Assembly: GCA_028820635.1 (NCBI GenBank)
Contig: JAPPIG010000084.1
Coordinates: 248,001-312,000, forward strand
Length of the DNA: 64,000 bases
DNA from: Candidatus Poribacteria bacterium
Lineage (GTDB): Bacteria > Poribacteria > WGA-4E > WGA-3G
Reading direction: 5' to 3'
Below, in pieces: positions 8,644 to 17,508 of the stretch (position 1 is its first letter; every line of letters starts with the position of its first letter). Both the position numbers and the translations under genes were made by a program. The notes under the pieces are model-generated. The model was not told where the DNA came from. It did not search any database and saw nothing but the letters and a program-made list of their open reading frames with translations.

Positions 8644-9666
8644 TTGCTCTCGTATCTAATCCAACGTTTTCTCTCCATCGGTTTATCCCTTCTTGGAGTA
8701 TCCCTCCTTGTATTCTTGATGGTTCATCTGATTCCTGGTGATGCAGCCCTCACAATTGCGGGTGAACGCGCCACCGAGGAGGTTTTGACCCAACTCCGAG
8801 AAGATATGGGACTTGACAAGCCACTATATCACCAATACGCGAAATATCTTTGGGGCCTCGCACGTCTTGACTTAGGACACTCCTTTAAAACAAAGCAGCC
8901 CGTTTTTGACGAAATCAAACGTTATTTTCCCGCAACTGCTGAATTAACCCTCGCAGCGATGGCATTCTCCATCTTTTTTGGCATAGCGGCAGGCATCATT
9001 GCGGCTGTCTATCGCGGTAAATTTTGGGATTATTTTTCCATGTCTACATCCCTCGCTGGCATCTCAATGCCAATCTTCTGGCTTGGATTGATGCTCATTC
9101 TGCTTTTTTCCTATTACTTGAAGATATTACCTGCCGTAGGACGTTTAGATACCATTTTGAGTTTGGATATTGAATCCCGTACCGGTTTCTACTTAATTGA
9201 CACACTCCTTGCAAAGAATTTCGCTGCATTTAAAGATGCAATTGCACACCTTATACTTCCCGCAATTACTTTAGGTACAATTCCGTTAGCCATTATTGCA
9301 CGAATGACGCGTTCAAGTCTACTTGAAGTGTTAAATCAACCATACATTACCACCGCCTACGCCAAAGGTTTGTCGAAATGGAGAGTTATTATTAAACATG
9401 CGTTGAAAAATAGCATGGTTCCTGTTTTGACTATAATAGGTCTTGAATTCGGATACCTGATGGGAGGGGCGATTTTAACTGAACATATTTTCTCGTGGCC
9501 CGGACTCGGTTCATGGTTGCGCGATGCTGTTGAAGCGCGTGATGTTCGCGCTGTTCAAGGCGGTGTGCTTTTCGTTTCTGCCCTCTTTATGTTCGTGAAC
9601 CTTATTGTTGATCTATTGTATGCTTACTTTGATCCACGTATCCGAGTAGGAGACGAAGCCAAATGA
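8644..9666 (+). CDS. ABC transporter permease, DppB/OppB family
   Basis: A 340-residue inner-membrane permease of the peptide/nickel type. It starts with TTG behind GTGAGG; the N-terminus MLSYLIQRFLSIGLSLLGVS matches the family exactly at this position, which fixes the unusual start. Six or so membrane helices are evident, and the EAA loop lies in AYAKGLSKWRVIIKHALKN. Its stop overlaps the next ATG by four bases. No solute-binding protein or ATPase is encoded nearby, so the substrate (peptide, nickel or oligosaccharide) is unknown and the other subunits must be elsewhere. Confidence 0.93.
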   Translation: MLSYLIQRFLSIGLSLLGVSLLVFLMVHLIPGDAALTIAGERATEEVLTQLREDMGLDKPLYHQYAKYLWGLARLDLGHSFKTKQPVFDEIKRYFPATAELTLAAMAFSIFFGIAAGIIAAVYRGKFWDYFSMSTSLAGISMPIFWLGLMLILLFSYYLKILPAVGRLDTILSLDIESRTGFYLIDTLLAKNFAAFKDAIAHLILPAITLGTIPLAIIARMTRSSLLEVLNQPYITTAYAKGLSKWRVIIKHALKNSMVPVLTIIGLEFGYLMGGAILTEHIFSWPGLGSWLRDAVEARDVRAVQGGVLFVSALFMFVNLIVDLLYAYFDPRIRVGDEAK

Positions 9667-10517
9667 ATGACACGCCAATATCAACAGGTCAACACAATAT
9701 CATTCGAAAACTTCTGCGGCACCGTTCAGCTACTATCGGTGCGTCTATAATCCTCTTTTTTGTCATCGTGGCAATCTTTGCACCGCTTATTGCAACGCAT
9801 GACCCGATGAAGGCTGAGATCGCGGATCGTCTGCAAGGCAGATCTGGTGAACATTACCTTGGCACTGATGGCACTGGGCGTGATGTTTTTAGCCGAATTG
9901 TTTACGGTTCCCGTATCTCCCTGAAGGTTGGATTGATTGCGATTACCTTTTCGCTCGGACTCGGTACACTTTTCGGCGCAGTTGCTGGATATTACGGTGG
10001 ATGGTTAGACAACGTGGTTATGCGTGTGATGGATATGATGCTTGCGATGCCAAGCATTCTACTTGCGATGGTTATTGTTACGATTTTGGGACAGAGTCTT
10101 ACGAATGCAATTATTGCTGTTTCCATTGTCTATATCCCACAATATGCAAGGATTTTACGTGCCTCTGTACTCAAAGTGCGGGAGTTAGACTACGTTACTG
10201 CAGCGAAAGTTATTGGCGCGAGTGACATTCGTATTCTGCTCACTACCGTTCTACCGAACTGTCTTGCCCCGTTGATTGTTCAAGCGACTTTGGGCATCGG
10301 TGCTGCCATATTAGACGCTGCTGGACTTAGTTTTCTCGGACTCGGGGCGGAGGTTGGTGTGCCTGAATGGGGGGCGATGCTGAACGAAAACACAAAGCAT
10401 ATTCGAAACGCACCACTGGCTGTTACTGCTCCCGGTATCGCAATCTTTCTCATTGTTTTGGGTTTCAATCTCCTCGGAGATGCCCTCAGAGATGCACTTG
10501 ACCCGCAGATAGATTAA
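9663..10517 (+). CDS. ABC transporter permease, DppC/OppC family
   Basis: A 284-residue partner permease. It has an N-terminal helix with the OppC_N region (HDPMKAEIADRL), then GTDGTGRDVFSRIVYGSRIS, which is diagnostic of DppC proteins, and an EAA loop AAKVIGASDIRILLTTVLPN. Translation is coupled to the upstream permease by an ATGA overlap. The two form the heterodimeric membrane channel of a peptide-type importer. Confidence 0.93.
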   Translation: MNDTPISTGQHNIIRKLLRHRSATIGASIILFFVIVAIFAPLIATHDPMKAEIADRLQGRSGEHYLGTDGTGRDVFSRIVYGSRISLKVGLIAITFSLGLGTLFGAVAGYYGGWLDNVVMRVMDMMLAMPSILLAMVIVTILGQSLTNAIIAVSIVYIPQYARILRASVLKVRELDYVTAAKVIGASDIRILLTTVLPNCLAPLIVQATLGIGAAILDAAGLSFLGLGAEVGVPEWGAMLNENTKHIRNAPLAVTAPGIAIFLIVLGFNLLGDALRDALDPQID

Positions 10518-10865
10518 ATTCAAATAGAATCATGCATTGGTTGATGATTAAACTATTCTCAAAAACAAAAAGATACATTCAATTGTAGCGAAGCACGCTT
10601 AGCCTTGATTCGTTCAGACAAATTATCAACTTTTCTGCAAACATATTGGAATTATATTGGATATCTATTGTTCCAAACAACACAAAACTTCTTACCACAC
10701 CCCACTATGAGTTATAATATCAGCATGAAAAACAAGAGGAAAACCGTGAACTCTCAATACAGATGAGGAATAGAAAATTAAAATTTAGTCCAAATAAGAA
10801 AAATGCCTATAAACCCATACACAGTCTGGATTTATAGCGAATTTAGAAAATATACAGTGGTATAA

Positions 10866-10891
10866 AAAAATATACCGTACGGTATATTTTT
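10866..10891. promoter_or_regulatory. Perfect 26-bp palindrome, possible operator
   Basis: The half-site AAAAATATACCGT is followed directly by its exact reverse complement, centred between 10878 and 10879. A perfect palindrome of two turns is typical of a dimeric repressor site (TetR-like regulators often use ACCG...CGGT cores). The A/T flanks would also let it act as a bidirectional terminator, but it is 348 bases from the nearest upstream stop. Confidence 0.45.
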
Positions 10892-11123
10892 AAGAAAAAG
10901 TTCCCAATGAAATTATAGTGAATTTGTATAATCAATAGACATGTTTATTCTCTAATAGGCGACGAATACCACACGCGTATTCTCATGCCAACTCCTTATG
11001 CGCGCCTGCCCAAGCATTTGACATTGATTCGGTACACCAGCATACTGTTTCCGATCCTGAGGTAGCGAGCGAAACCACATTCAGATTACAGAAATTGAAT
11101 GACTCCGAAAAATAAAATTTCTG

Positions 11124-11152
11124 TTGATTTCAAATCGGATTTCTAATAAAAT
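11124..11152 (+). promoter_or_regulatory. Putative promoter of aroQ
   Basis: TTGATT (11124-11129), a 17-base spacer and TAAAAT (11147-11152), ending 74 bases before the aroQ ATG. Confidence 0.45.
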
Positions 11153-11226
11153 TTAATATCAAGATTTATATACGGAATAATCTAATACCGTCATCTTAGA
11201 TATGCAATATATAAGGAAGTAGGTTT

Positions 11227-11691
11227 ATGAATATCCTCGTCCTTCACGGACCGAATCTACATCTCTTAGGCAAACGACAACCAGAGATTTACGGACACCA
11301 AACATTGAACGACATCAATGGTGCGCTTGATCAGTTTGTCGCAGCATCACCTCACAATGTTGTGCTAAAAATCCTACAATCTAACCATGAAGGTGAGCTG
11401 GTCTCTATTATTGGTGAGCACATTGACTGGGCAGATGGTATTCTAATCAATCCTGCTGCGTATACACATACAAGCATTGCTATCCGAGATGCACTCGCGA
11501 CTGTCGGAGTCCCCGTCATTGAAATTCACCTCTCTAACATCTACGCTCGTGAGGAATTTCGGCATCATTCTTATATATCAGGCGTTGCGGTAGGAGTCGT
11601 CGGTGGTTTTGGTGCGTATAGTTACATCCTTGCTCTTGAAGCGATGATTCATGTTCTTGGTCCGAATTCAACTGATAATTTAGATGAATAA
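11227..11691 (+). CDS. aroQ: 3-dehydroquinate dehydratase, type II
   Basis: A 154-residue cytosolic enzyme of the shikimate pathway that dehydrates 3-dehydroquinate to 3-dehydroshikimate. Family signatures are clear: ILVLHGPNLHLLGKRQPEIYG at the N-terminus with the catalytic tyrosine, QSNHEGEL near residue 52, NPAAYTHTS near 78, the catalytic histidine in VIEIHLSN near 100, and REEFRHHSYIS. Length is normal. AAGGAAG precedes the ATG. The DegT aminotransferase begins 16 bases downstream and is probably co-transcribed. Confidence 0.97.
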   Translation: MNILVLHGPNLHLLGKRQPEIYGHQTLNDINGALDQFVAASPHNVVLKILQSNHEGELVSIIGEHIDWADGILINPAAYTHTSIAIRDALATVGVPVIEIHLSNIYAREEFRHHSYISGVAVGVVGGFGAYSYILALEAMIHVLGPNSTDNLDE

Positions 11692-11707
11692 TTGAAGGGA
11701 ATTATTT

Positions 11708-12853
11708 GTGGAAACAAAACCTTTTATACCTTTTAGTCGCCCGTGGATTGATGAGACTGAAATTGAAGCAGTGAGCGAAGTTCTTGCTTCTAAATGGATT
11801 AGCACTGGTGGAAGAGTACGTGAGTTTGAACGTGCTTTTGCTGAATATCTCGGTGTCAAACACGCAATCGCTGTGAGTTCTTGCACTGCTGCGCTACATC
11901 TTAGTCTTGTTGTTAGCGGTATCGGTGTTGGGGACGAAGTAATTACGACACCTTATACCTTCACTGCGACTGCGGAAGCAATCCGATATGTCGGGGCAAA
12001 ACCTATTTTTGTCGACATCAATCCTGAAACATTGAACATTGATATTACGAAAATTGATCAGGCGATTACTTCGCGCACCAAGGCGATAATGCCTGTGCAC
12101 ATCGCTGGGTTGCCATGTGATATGGATGCATTGCGGGAAATCTGTAACAAACATTACCTTGTGCTTATTGATGATGCTGCACACGCAATCCCTTCTGAAT
12201 ATAATGGACAATATATTGGCACGCTTGGGGACCTTTCTTGTTTCAGTTTTTATGCGAATAAAAATATGACCACAGGGGAAGGTGGGATGATTACCACAAA
12301 TGATGATGCACTTGCTGAACCACTCCGAACAATGCGCCTCCACGGTATTGACAAAGATGCATGGGCACGGCAATCAAAACGCAGCATTTGGCGATATGAT
12401 ATTACTACAGAAGGGTATAAATATAACATGACCGATATTCAGGCAGCGATGGGATTATGCCAACTCATGAAACTCAACAAACAGCATGAGCGGCGTCAGA
12501 ATTTCGCGCAGATATATCAGTCAGAATTGGCAAAATTCCCTCAGATTAGTACTCCCTTTATACCAGAAAACCCCAAAGAACACGCGTGGCATCTCTATAT
12601 TATCCAACTCCACACCGGTACCCGCGATGAATTCGTTGAATCTTTGCGTGAAGAAAACATTGAGTGTAGTGTCCACTATATTCCATTACATCTTTTTGAA
12701 TTTTATCAGAAGCAGTACGGTTATAGTGTTGGCGATTTCCCACGTGCTGAGGAAGTTTTTGAACGTGTCGTTAGCCTTCCGCTCCATCCAGGGTTAACTG
12801 AATCGGATGTGTATTTTGTGATTGAGGCTATTGGTAAAGTTCTGGCATCATAA
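11708..12853 (+). CDS. DegT/DnrJ/EryC1/StrS family PLP-dependent aminotransferase
   Basis: A 381-residue sugar-type aminotransferase starting with GTG behind GAAGGGA. The PLP-binding lysine is K185 in CFSFYANKNMTTGEGGM; D155-D156 (LIDDAAHA) contacts the cofactor ring; SSCTAALHL (57-65) binds the phosphate. Such enzymes usually aminate nucleotide-linked keto-sugars for surface polysaccharides or antibiotics. No other sugar-nucleotide gene is nearby, so the substrate is unknown. Confidence 0.93.
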   Translation: METKPFIPFSRPWIDETEIEAVSEVLASKWISTGGRVREFERAFAEYLGVKHAIAVSSCTAALHLSLVVSGIGVGDEVITTPYTFTATAEAIRYVGAKPIFVDINPETLNIDITKIDQAITSRTKAIMPVHIAGLPCDMDALREICNKHYLVLIDDAAHAIPSEYNGQYIGTLGDLSCFSFYANKNMTTGEGGMITTNDDALAEPLRTMRLHGIDKDAWARQSKRSIWRYDITTEGYKYNMTDIQAAMGLCQLMKLNKQHERRQNFAQIYQSELAKFPQISTPFIPENPKEHAWHLYIIQLHTGTRDEFVESLREENIECSVHYIPLHLFEFYQKQYGYSVGDFPRAEEVFERVVSLPLHPGLTESDVYFVIEAIGKVLAS

Positions 12854-12906
12854 CGCCCTGATCGGTATGTTATATCATTTCTAATTGACAAATTGTCATA
12901 GCATAT

Positions 12907-13076
12907 GTAGGTCGGGTTGAGTTTACGAAACCCGACAAATCATGCGGAATCATGTAGAATCATGTAGAATGCCAAAAGCGCATTCTACCAAGTGCATTCC
13001 GCCAAGCGCATTTGGTGTTGATTTGGACATGACACTATAAAAAGTCAGGTTTCGCTACCGCTTCTACCCGACCTAC
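12907..13076. repeat. Imperfect inverted repeat bounding a small MITE-like segment
   Basis: The left end (12907-12936, starting GTAGGTCGGGTTGAG) and the reverse complement of the right end (13076-13044, starting GTAGGTCGGGTAGAAG) align over about 30 bases. Each end can also fold on itself through its GTCGGGT...ACCCGAC-like arms. The 107-base interior contains short AATCATGTAG duplications and no ORF. The element belongs to the GTAGG...CCTAC family seen elsewhere in the window. Confidence 0.7.
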
Positions 13077-13138
13077 GAAATAATGTAGTGTTATCATATA
13101 GAAACGGTATTATCCTTGTTGAAATAAGAAGAATCCAC

Positions 13139-13693
13139 ATGTCTACTTCTAAGCTCTACCAAATCATTCCCAGTGAAGTATGCTTTTCTTGTGATGTCTG
13201 CTGCCGATTTTTGGAGTCAGACAGTCCTCTCGCCCCAATTTTTACTGAAACAGAAAAACAGCATGTAATTTCTCAAGGTGTAGATCCAACTTTATTTCAA
13301 CCACAAGCAGACGAAAAAAGTTCACAGATTAAAATAAAACCACATATAGATTTTTATATCTGTCCGTTCTTTGAGCCTGAAACAAGTAGATGTACAATTT
13401 ATGCAAATCGTCCACTTGATTGTCAACTTTATCCCTTTGCTTTGATGTTCAGTGAGGATAGAAGCAGTATAGTGTTAGGGGTGGATATGCTCTGCCCGTT
13501 TGGTGAGGCACATCTTGAAACAGAGGTGTTTCAACACCATCTACAGCATGTTATTGATTACGTCGAATCTGAAGTAGTGATGGAACAGATTGCTACAAAT
13601 TGGAGTCTCATTGGGGAATATCAAGACACGGTGAAGGTTTTTTATACGTTCAATCAAAAATTAACACATGCAATTGCGTCCCCTAACCCTTGA
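13139..13693 (+). CDS. YkgJ-type cysteine-cluster protein
   Basis: A 184-residue protein of the CxxCxxCC (UPF0153/YkgJ) family, which probably binds zinc or an iron-sulfur cluster. The first cluster is CFSCDVCC; the second is formed by CPFF, RCTIYANRPLDC and a later CPFG. The ATG at 13139 is preferred to a GTG at 13088 because the family begins shortly before the first cysteines, though neither has a strong ribosome site. It overlaps the next gene by 26 bases. The function of the family is unknown. Confidence 0.85.
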   Translation: MSTSKLYQIIPSEVCFSCDVCCRFLESDSPLAPIFTETEKQHVISQGVDPTLFQPQADEKSSQIKIKPHIDFYICPFFEPETSRCTIYANRPLDCQLYPFALMFSEDRSSIVLGVDMLCPFGEAHLETEVFQHHLQHVIDYVESEVVMEQIATNWSLIGEYQDTVKVFYTFNQKLTHAIASPNP

Positions 13694-14594
13694 AGATAAA
13701 CCCGTTTTTGAGGCGTACGCGTCTCAGATGTGCACTCACCTATCCAGTTATGCATTTGCACCGCTTTATGTGTGGCGAAATCATTTTCAGTTCTACTGGA
13801 CACTGCTTGACGAGCACTTCTGCATCTTTGCTAAACAGGACGATGACTATTTTATGCCGATTCTGCCGATACCTTGTGCTATCGGCAACTGTGCTTACCT
13901 AAAAATAGTTCGTGATGCATATCAATTCATGCTGGAATCCAATCAGAATTCTCAGATTGCACGCATTGAAAATGTCCCAGAAGAACTACTCTCTGTTTTC
14001 AAAAATGCAGGTTTTCACGCCATCCAAAAAGAAACTGAATATGTCTATAGATCAGAGGATTTAAGTGAGTTACGGGGGAATCGTTATAAACAGCAACGGA
14101 ACGCTTACAACGCATTTGGAACACAATATCCGTTGGTAAAATGTGAACCGTATCTTTCAACTGATCGGGATGCATGTTTGAATCTCTATGAGACATGGCG
14201 AAAGTCACGTGCAGAAAAATATGAGGATCCAATCTATCATGCGATGCTTGACGATTCACAATCTGCACATCAAATTGGGATAACGCATGCAAAGGAATTG
14301 GGATTGGTCGGTAGGGTTGTCCGTTTTGATGATGACTTACGCGCTTATACCTTCGGATATGAATTGAACAGTGAGACTTTCTGTGTGCTGTTTGAAATCT
14401 CTGACCTCAACATAAAGGGACTGTCGCAGTTTATCTATCGGGAATTTTGTAAGGAGTTGATGGCAACTTACAAATGGATAAACGCGATGGATGATTCTGG
14501 ATTAGAAAATCTAAAACGTGTCAAACGCTCCTATCATCCTACGCGATTGATACCATCGTATAATATCTATGACAACAGCATTGATCTTCCTTAA
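13668..14594 (+). CDS. DUF2156 (LPG_synthase_C-like) protein, GNAT-type fold
   Basis: A 308-residue protein resembling the DUF2156 domain found alone or at the C-terminus of phosphatidylglycerol lysyltransferase. Diagnostic stretches are ELRGNRYKQQRNAYNAF near residue 138 and NAMDDSGLENLKRVKRSYHP near the C-terminus. DUF2156 proteins have two GNAT-like halves and in some cases transfer aminoacyl groups from tRNA; the activity here is not established. It overlaps both neighbours by 26 bases, so the three genes form a tightly coupled operon. Confidence 0.85.
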   Translation: MQLRPLTLEDKPVFEAYASQMCTHLSSYAFAPLYVWRNHFQFYWTLLDEHFCIFAKQDDDYFMPILPIPCAIGNCAYLKIVRDAYQFMLESNQNSQIARIENVPEELLSVFKNAGFHAIQKETEYVYRSEDLSELRGNRYKQQRNAYNAFGTQYPLVKCEPYLSTDRDACLNLYETWRKSRAEKYEDPIYHAMLDDSQSAHQIGITHAKELGLVGRVVRFDDDLRAYTFGYELNSETFCVLFEISDLNIKGLSQFIYREFCKELMATYKWINAMDDSGLENLKRVKRSYHPTRLIPSYNIYDNSIDLP

Positions 14595-15291
14595 CGGATA
14601 CTACGACACGCGGCATCTGTACTTTTACCAGCAAGAAATAGAATTCGCCCTGAAAGAAGGTTACCCTCTTATTTGTGCTGATGGTGGTATCCGAATATTT
14701 GACGAATTGAATCAACAGGAAGGTGAGACTCTTACCCCAGATATTCTTATTGGAGATTTGGATTCAATTGAAGAAAGAACAACTGAAGCAAAACATACCG
14801 TTGAAAAATGGATAGGACAAACGGATAAGGATTATACCGATGGACAGTTAGCAGTTAAGTACGCGCTGGATACGTATAACTCACAACGTATCATCATTTA
14901 CGGCGGTTTGCCTCGTCCCGAAAGATATGAGACAGATCATTTTCTCGGAAATTTAAAACTAATGCGTTTTGGTCATTACCACGCTAAGAGTAAGCATTTC
15001 GACTATAAAGCCGAAATGCGCGATCCACAACAAACTATCCACTATATGTTGTCAGAATTGCGGTTAATTCGAAAAAACAGCGGCTTGCAGCGCGTTTCGC
15101 TCATTGCAGAGGAAGCCGATGTCGTTGTAGGAAGCAGCCAAAATCTGCGTTGGGATTTGACATCTCTACATATCCATTCAGACTTAACAAACGCGCTTCG
15201 TAACGAATTCGTTGATGGCACTGAATGGGCAGAGATTCAACTGACTGAAAACTCCGCTCCCGTTTACGTAATTCACAACTGGTACGATTAG
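14569..15291 (+). CDS. Thiamine pyrophosphokinase
   Basis: A 240-residue protein with the order of thiamine pyrophosphokinase motifs: ICADGGIRIF (near 34), PDILIGDLDSI (near 57), QTDKDYTDGQLAV (near 83) and YGGLPRPERYETDHFLGNL (about 110-128). These bind ATP/Mg and thiamine to make thiamine diphosphate, which several enzymes in this window need (the ThDP enzyme at 2-1081, and KorAB). The C-terminal domain carries the small beta-sandwich. Its last codons overlap the convergent threonine dehydratase by four bases. Confidence 0.88.
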   Translation: MTTALIFLNGYYDTRHLYFYQQEIEFALKEGYPLICADGGIRIFDELNQQEGETLTPDILIGDLDSIEERTTEAKHTVEKWIGQTDKDYTDGQLAVKYALDTYNSQRIIIYGGLPRPERYETDHFLGNLKLMRFGHYHAKSKHFDYKAEMRDPQQTIHYMLSELRLIRKNSGLQRVSLIAEEADVVVGSSQNLRWDLTSLHIHSDLTNALRNEFVDGTEWAEIQLTENSAPVYVIHNWYD

Positions 15292-16250
15292 GAATTGGAT
15301 AACACTTCTTTGAGTGTTTCCATATCCAAGTTCCCACCGCTCATTATAATCACAACATTCTGCCCTTCTAATGTATCCGCAAGTTTATATGATGCTGCAA
15401 GTGCAGCGGCCCCAGCACCTTCAGCTAAGTTGTGCGTATATCGCAGCGCTGTTCGGATACCTGTCCTTATTTCTTCTTCGTTGACCGTAACGATGTCATG
15501 GATACCGTCTTTAATAATAGAGAATGGAAGTTTGAACGGGACACGTGTTGCTAAACCGTCGGCGATTGTATCACAGGAATCGGTTTCTACATGCTGTCCT
15601 GTTTTCCAAGAACGGTATATAGCTGGTGCGTTTTCTGCCTGTACTCCAATGATCTTAACATTTGGATTAATCGCCTTGGCGACGGTGATTGCCCCGCAAA
15701 CTCCACTACCGCCACCGATTGGGACAATAATTGTGTGAACATTAGGTAGATTTTCAAAAATCTCAAGTGAATAAGTGCCGACACCGTGGATGAGTGCCGG
15801 TTCCATACATGGATGAACGTAATAAAGCCCGCGTTCTGCTTGAAGCGTATCACACAATTCGCGTGCCTCGTCAAAATCAGCACCGTGTTCAATCAATTCC
15901 GCGCCAAATGCGTGCATCGCGCTGTTTTTCTCCGGATTGTTCCCGTAAGGAACAACGACAGTCGCTTTTACACCGAATTGTGCCGCAGCATAAGCAATAG
16001 ATTGTCCATGATTACCACGTGTTGCCGTAACAACACCCTGTTTTTTCTGATCTGCCGGTAAATTAGACATAAAATTAATGCCGCCGCGGACCTTGAAGCT
16101 GCCCGTTGGCAGATGGTTTTCATGTTTGATATATGCCTGAAATCCGAGTTTTTCTGATAATTCGGGATAGTGGGTTAAAGGTGTTGATTTTAGAAAACGT
16201 GTGACTACTTTTCTTGCAGCAATAATTCCGTGAAACGTAACAGATTTCAA
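15288..16250 (-). CDS. Threonine ammonia-lyase-like PLP enzyme
   Basis: A 320-residue fold-type II PLP enzyme. It starts with TTG behind GGAG at six bases. The Schiff-base lysine is K53 in HLPTGSFKVRGG; the phosphate-binding glycine loop is PIGGGSGVCG near 177; ATRGNHGQS and ADGLATR are typical of threonine/serine dehydratases; the C-terminal IIMSGGNLD completes the site. It has no ACT regulatory domain, as in catabolic (TdcB-type) or short biosynthetic enzymes. Likely reaction: threonine to 2-oxobutyrate and ammonia. Confidence 0.9.
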   Translation of the reverse strand: MKSVTFHGIIAARKVVTRFLKSTPLTHYPELSEKLGFQAYIKHENHLPTGSFKVRGGINFMSNLPADQKKQGVVTATRGNHGQSIAYAAAQFGVKATVVVPYGNNPEKNSAMHAFGAELIEHGADFDEARELCDTLQAERGLYYVHPCMEPALIHGVGTYSLEIFENLPNVHTIIVPIGGGSGVCGAITVAKAINPNVKIIGVQAENAPAIYRSWKTGQHVETDSCDTIADGLATRVPFKLPFSIIKDGIHDIVTVNEEEIRTGIRTALRYTHNLAEGAGAAALAASYKLADTLEGQNVVIIMSGGNLDMETLKEVLSNS

Positions 16251-16444
16251 TTTTTTCTCCTATGAATTCTTAGCATTTTTGTTTCTTAACTTAGTTTTGC
16301 ATGTAGTGTTTACAGCATTTTATCTTATCTTTTTTGATTCTTTCAGATTTAGCAGTGTAATGTCCGTTATTTTATGTGTATGAAATTGAAATGTGTTTAT
16401 GCGTAAAATGTTACCAACAAATCAAACGAGCCCGTTTAATAGCA

Positions 16445-17317
16445 TTAGATGTCACGTGCCTGCATTTCAATATCAAAACCCTCTTTTCGAATACGTTGAT
16501 TGAAGTAGACAAGGGTGATACCGATGATCCAAATTGGAAATGAAATAGCATAAACACAGAGGTGTATTACAAGCAAAATCGCGTAAAAAAGTGGCGTGCT
16601 GTTCTCAAAAGGCTCCGCGAGTAGTCCCCATTCAAGAATATCAAGAAAGCCAATTTCACCGCCAAGGTTTGTTAAAATTAATATGAATCCAATAGAAATT
16701 TCCAATATCATGTGAACAAGCGTACTAAACAAAAAGAGCGCAAGCAGCATTCCAAACATCTGCCACCACATCTCACTAACAAGTTGACCACTCCGCCTAA
16801 AAGGTGTGCTCACCATAGGCTTTTCCAACATGACTGTTCCAATGAAAAATCCCCATCGGACAGCAAAAAAGATTGCAAACGGTATACCGATGATCGTAAC
16901 TGTTAAACCACCTACAACTAACGACCAAAGGAAAAGACAACCCAGCAATTGCCAAAACCTTTGAATTGTATGCTGCAAGACTGAACGGATTGTTATATCC
17001 TCATTTAGATAAGTTGCACCAGTTCCAATAACTATCCCACCTACACCTATAGTGAAAAAGGTGACTGCAAATATGACCATTCCTATTCCCAATAGAAGGT
17101 AACGGGAAAAGAAGAAATCAGAAAAATCCGTAAAAAGATGTAATGCCAGTTCGCCAAAGACTGAAAATGCGACAAGCCCCAAAAATAATGTCAGATTCTT
17201 CCGATAGAGACTAAATGTTGTATCCAAAATTTCGCCAAATCCCATCGGTTTGAGGGGTGTCGTTGCTAAAGTAGATTTGTTATTGTCTTGTAGTGATGTA
17301 TTATTCTGTTCTAACAC
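16445..17317 (-). CDS. Multi-pass membrane protein
   Basis: A roughly 290-residue integral membrane protein with about six long hydrophobic segments after an N-terminal polar stretch of about 40 residues ending PMGFGEILDTTFSLYRKNLTLF. That amphipathic entry (GEILDxTFxLYRxN) is like the glycerophosphodiesterase membrane-domain family (GDPD_2/DUF7544 types). The GTG at 17317 has GGGAG five bases upstream; an ATG at 17329 has none, so the start is uncertain by four codons. It is divergent from the gene at 17509. Function unknown. Confidence 0.7.
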   Translation of the reverse strand: MLEQNNTSLQDNNKSTLATTPLKPMGFGEILDTTFSLYRKNLTLFLGLVAFSVFGELALHLFTDFSDFFFSRYLLLGIGMVIFAVTFFTIGVGGIVIGTGATYLNEDITIRSVLQHTIQRFWQLLGCLFLWSLVVGGLTVTIIGIPFAIFFAVRWGFFIGTVMLEKPMVSTPFRRSGQLVSEMWWQMFGMLLALFLFSTLVHMILEISIGFILILTNLGGEIGFLDILEWGLLAEPFENSTPLFYAILLVIHLCVYAISFPIWIIGITLVYFNQRIRKEGFDIEMQARDI

Positions 17318-17429
17318 GTTTTCTCCCATCAACGATGCGATTTTGATTCAATTGAAAATTAGTTTGCTATTACAATAGGGTTTCATTCAAAAGTGAATTT
17401 TACCTGCGTTTTTTGTGGCAGATAGTTTC

Positions 17430-17458
17430 TTGCCAAACCCAAAAGTCTATGCTAACAT
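17430..17458 (+). promoter_or_regulatory. Sigma-70-type promoter upstream of 17509
   Basis: TTGCCA (17430-17435), a 17-base spacer and TAACAT (17453-17458). Transcription would begin about 45 bases before the ATG. Confidence 0.5.
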
Positions 17459-17508
17459 AATAACATGTTCCAAGAGAACATATCAATCTCATCTGTAAGG
17501 AGGCAGAC

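Larger units (their letters stand above)
10518..11226. other. 709-bp gap without recognisable gene
   Basis: Very AT-rich in its first 450 bases, with no open frame longer than about 50 codons that looks coding. It holds a perfect 26-bp palindrome (10866-10891) and a promoter-like pair before aroQ (11124-11152). A less AT-rich patch at about 10970-11090 has an open frame but no start with a ribosome site and no familiar product. Confidence 0.6.

Noticed and set aside
10970-11115. Open frame of about 50 codons in the 10.5-11.2 kb gap.
   Set aside because: No start with a ribosome site and no recognisable product; too short to support.
12886-12898. Small palindrome TGACAA-A-TTGTCA after the DegT gene.
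   Set aside because: Only six-base arms, no T-tract and no clear target gene; chance is likely in AT-rich sequence.
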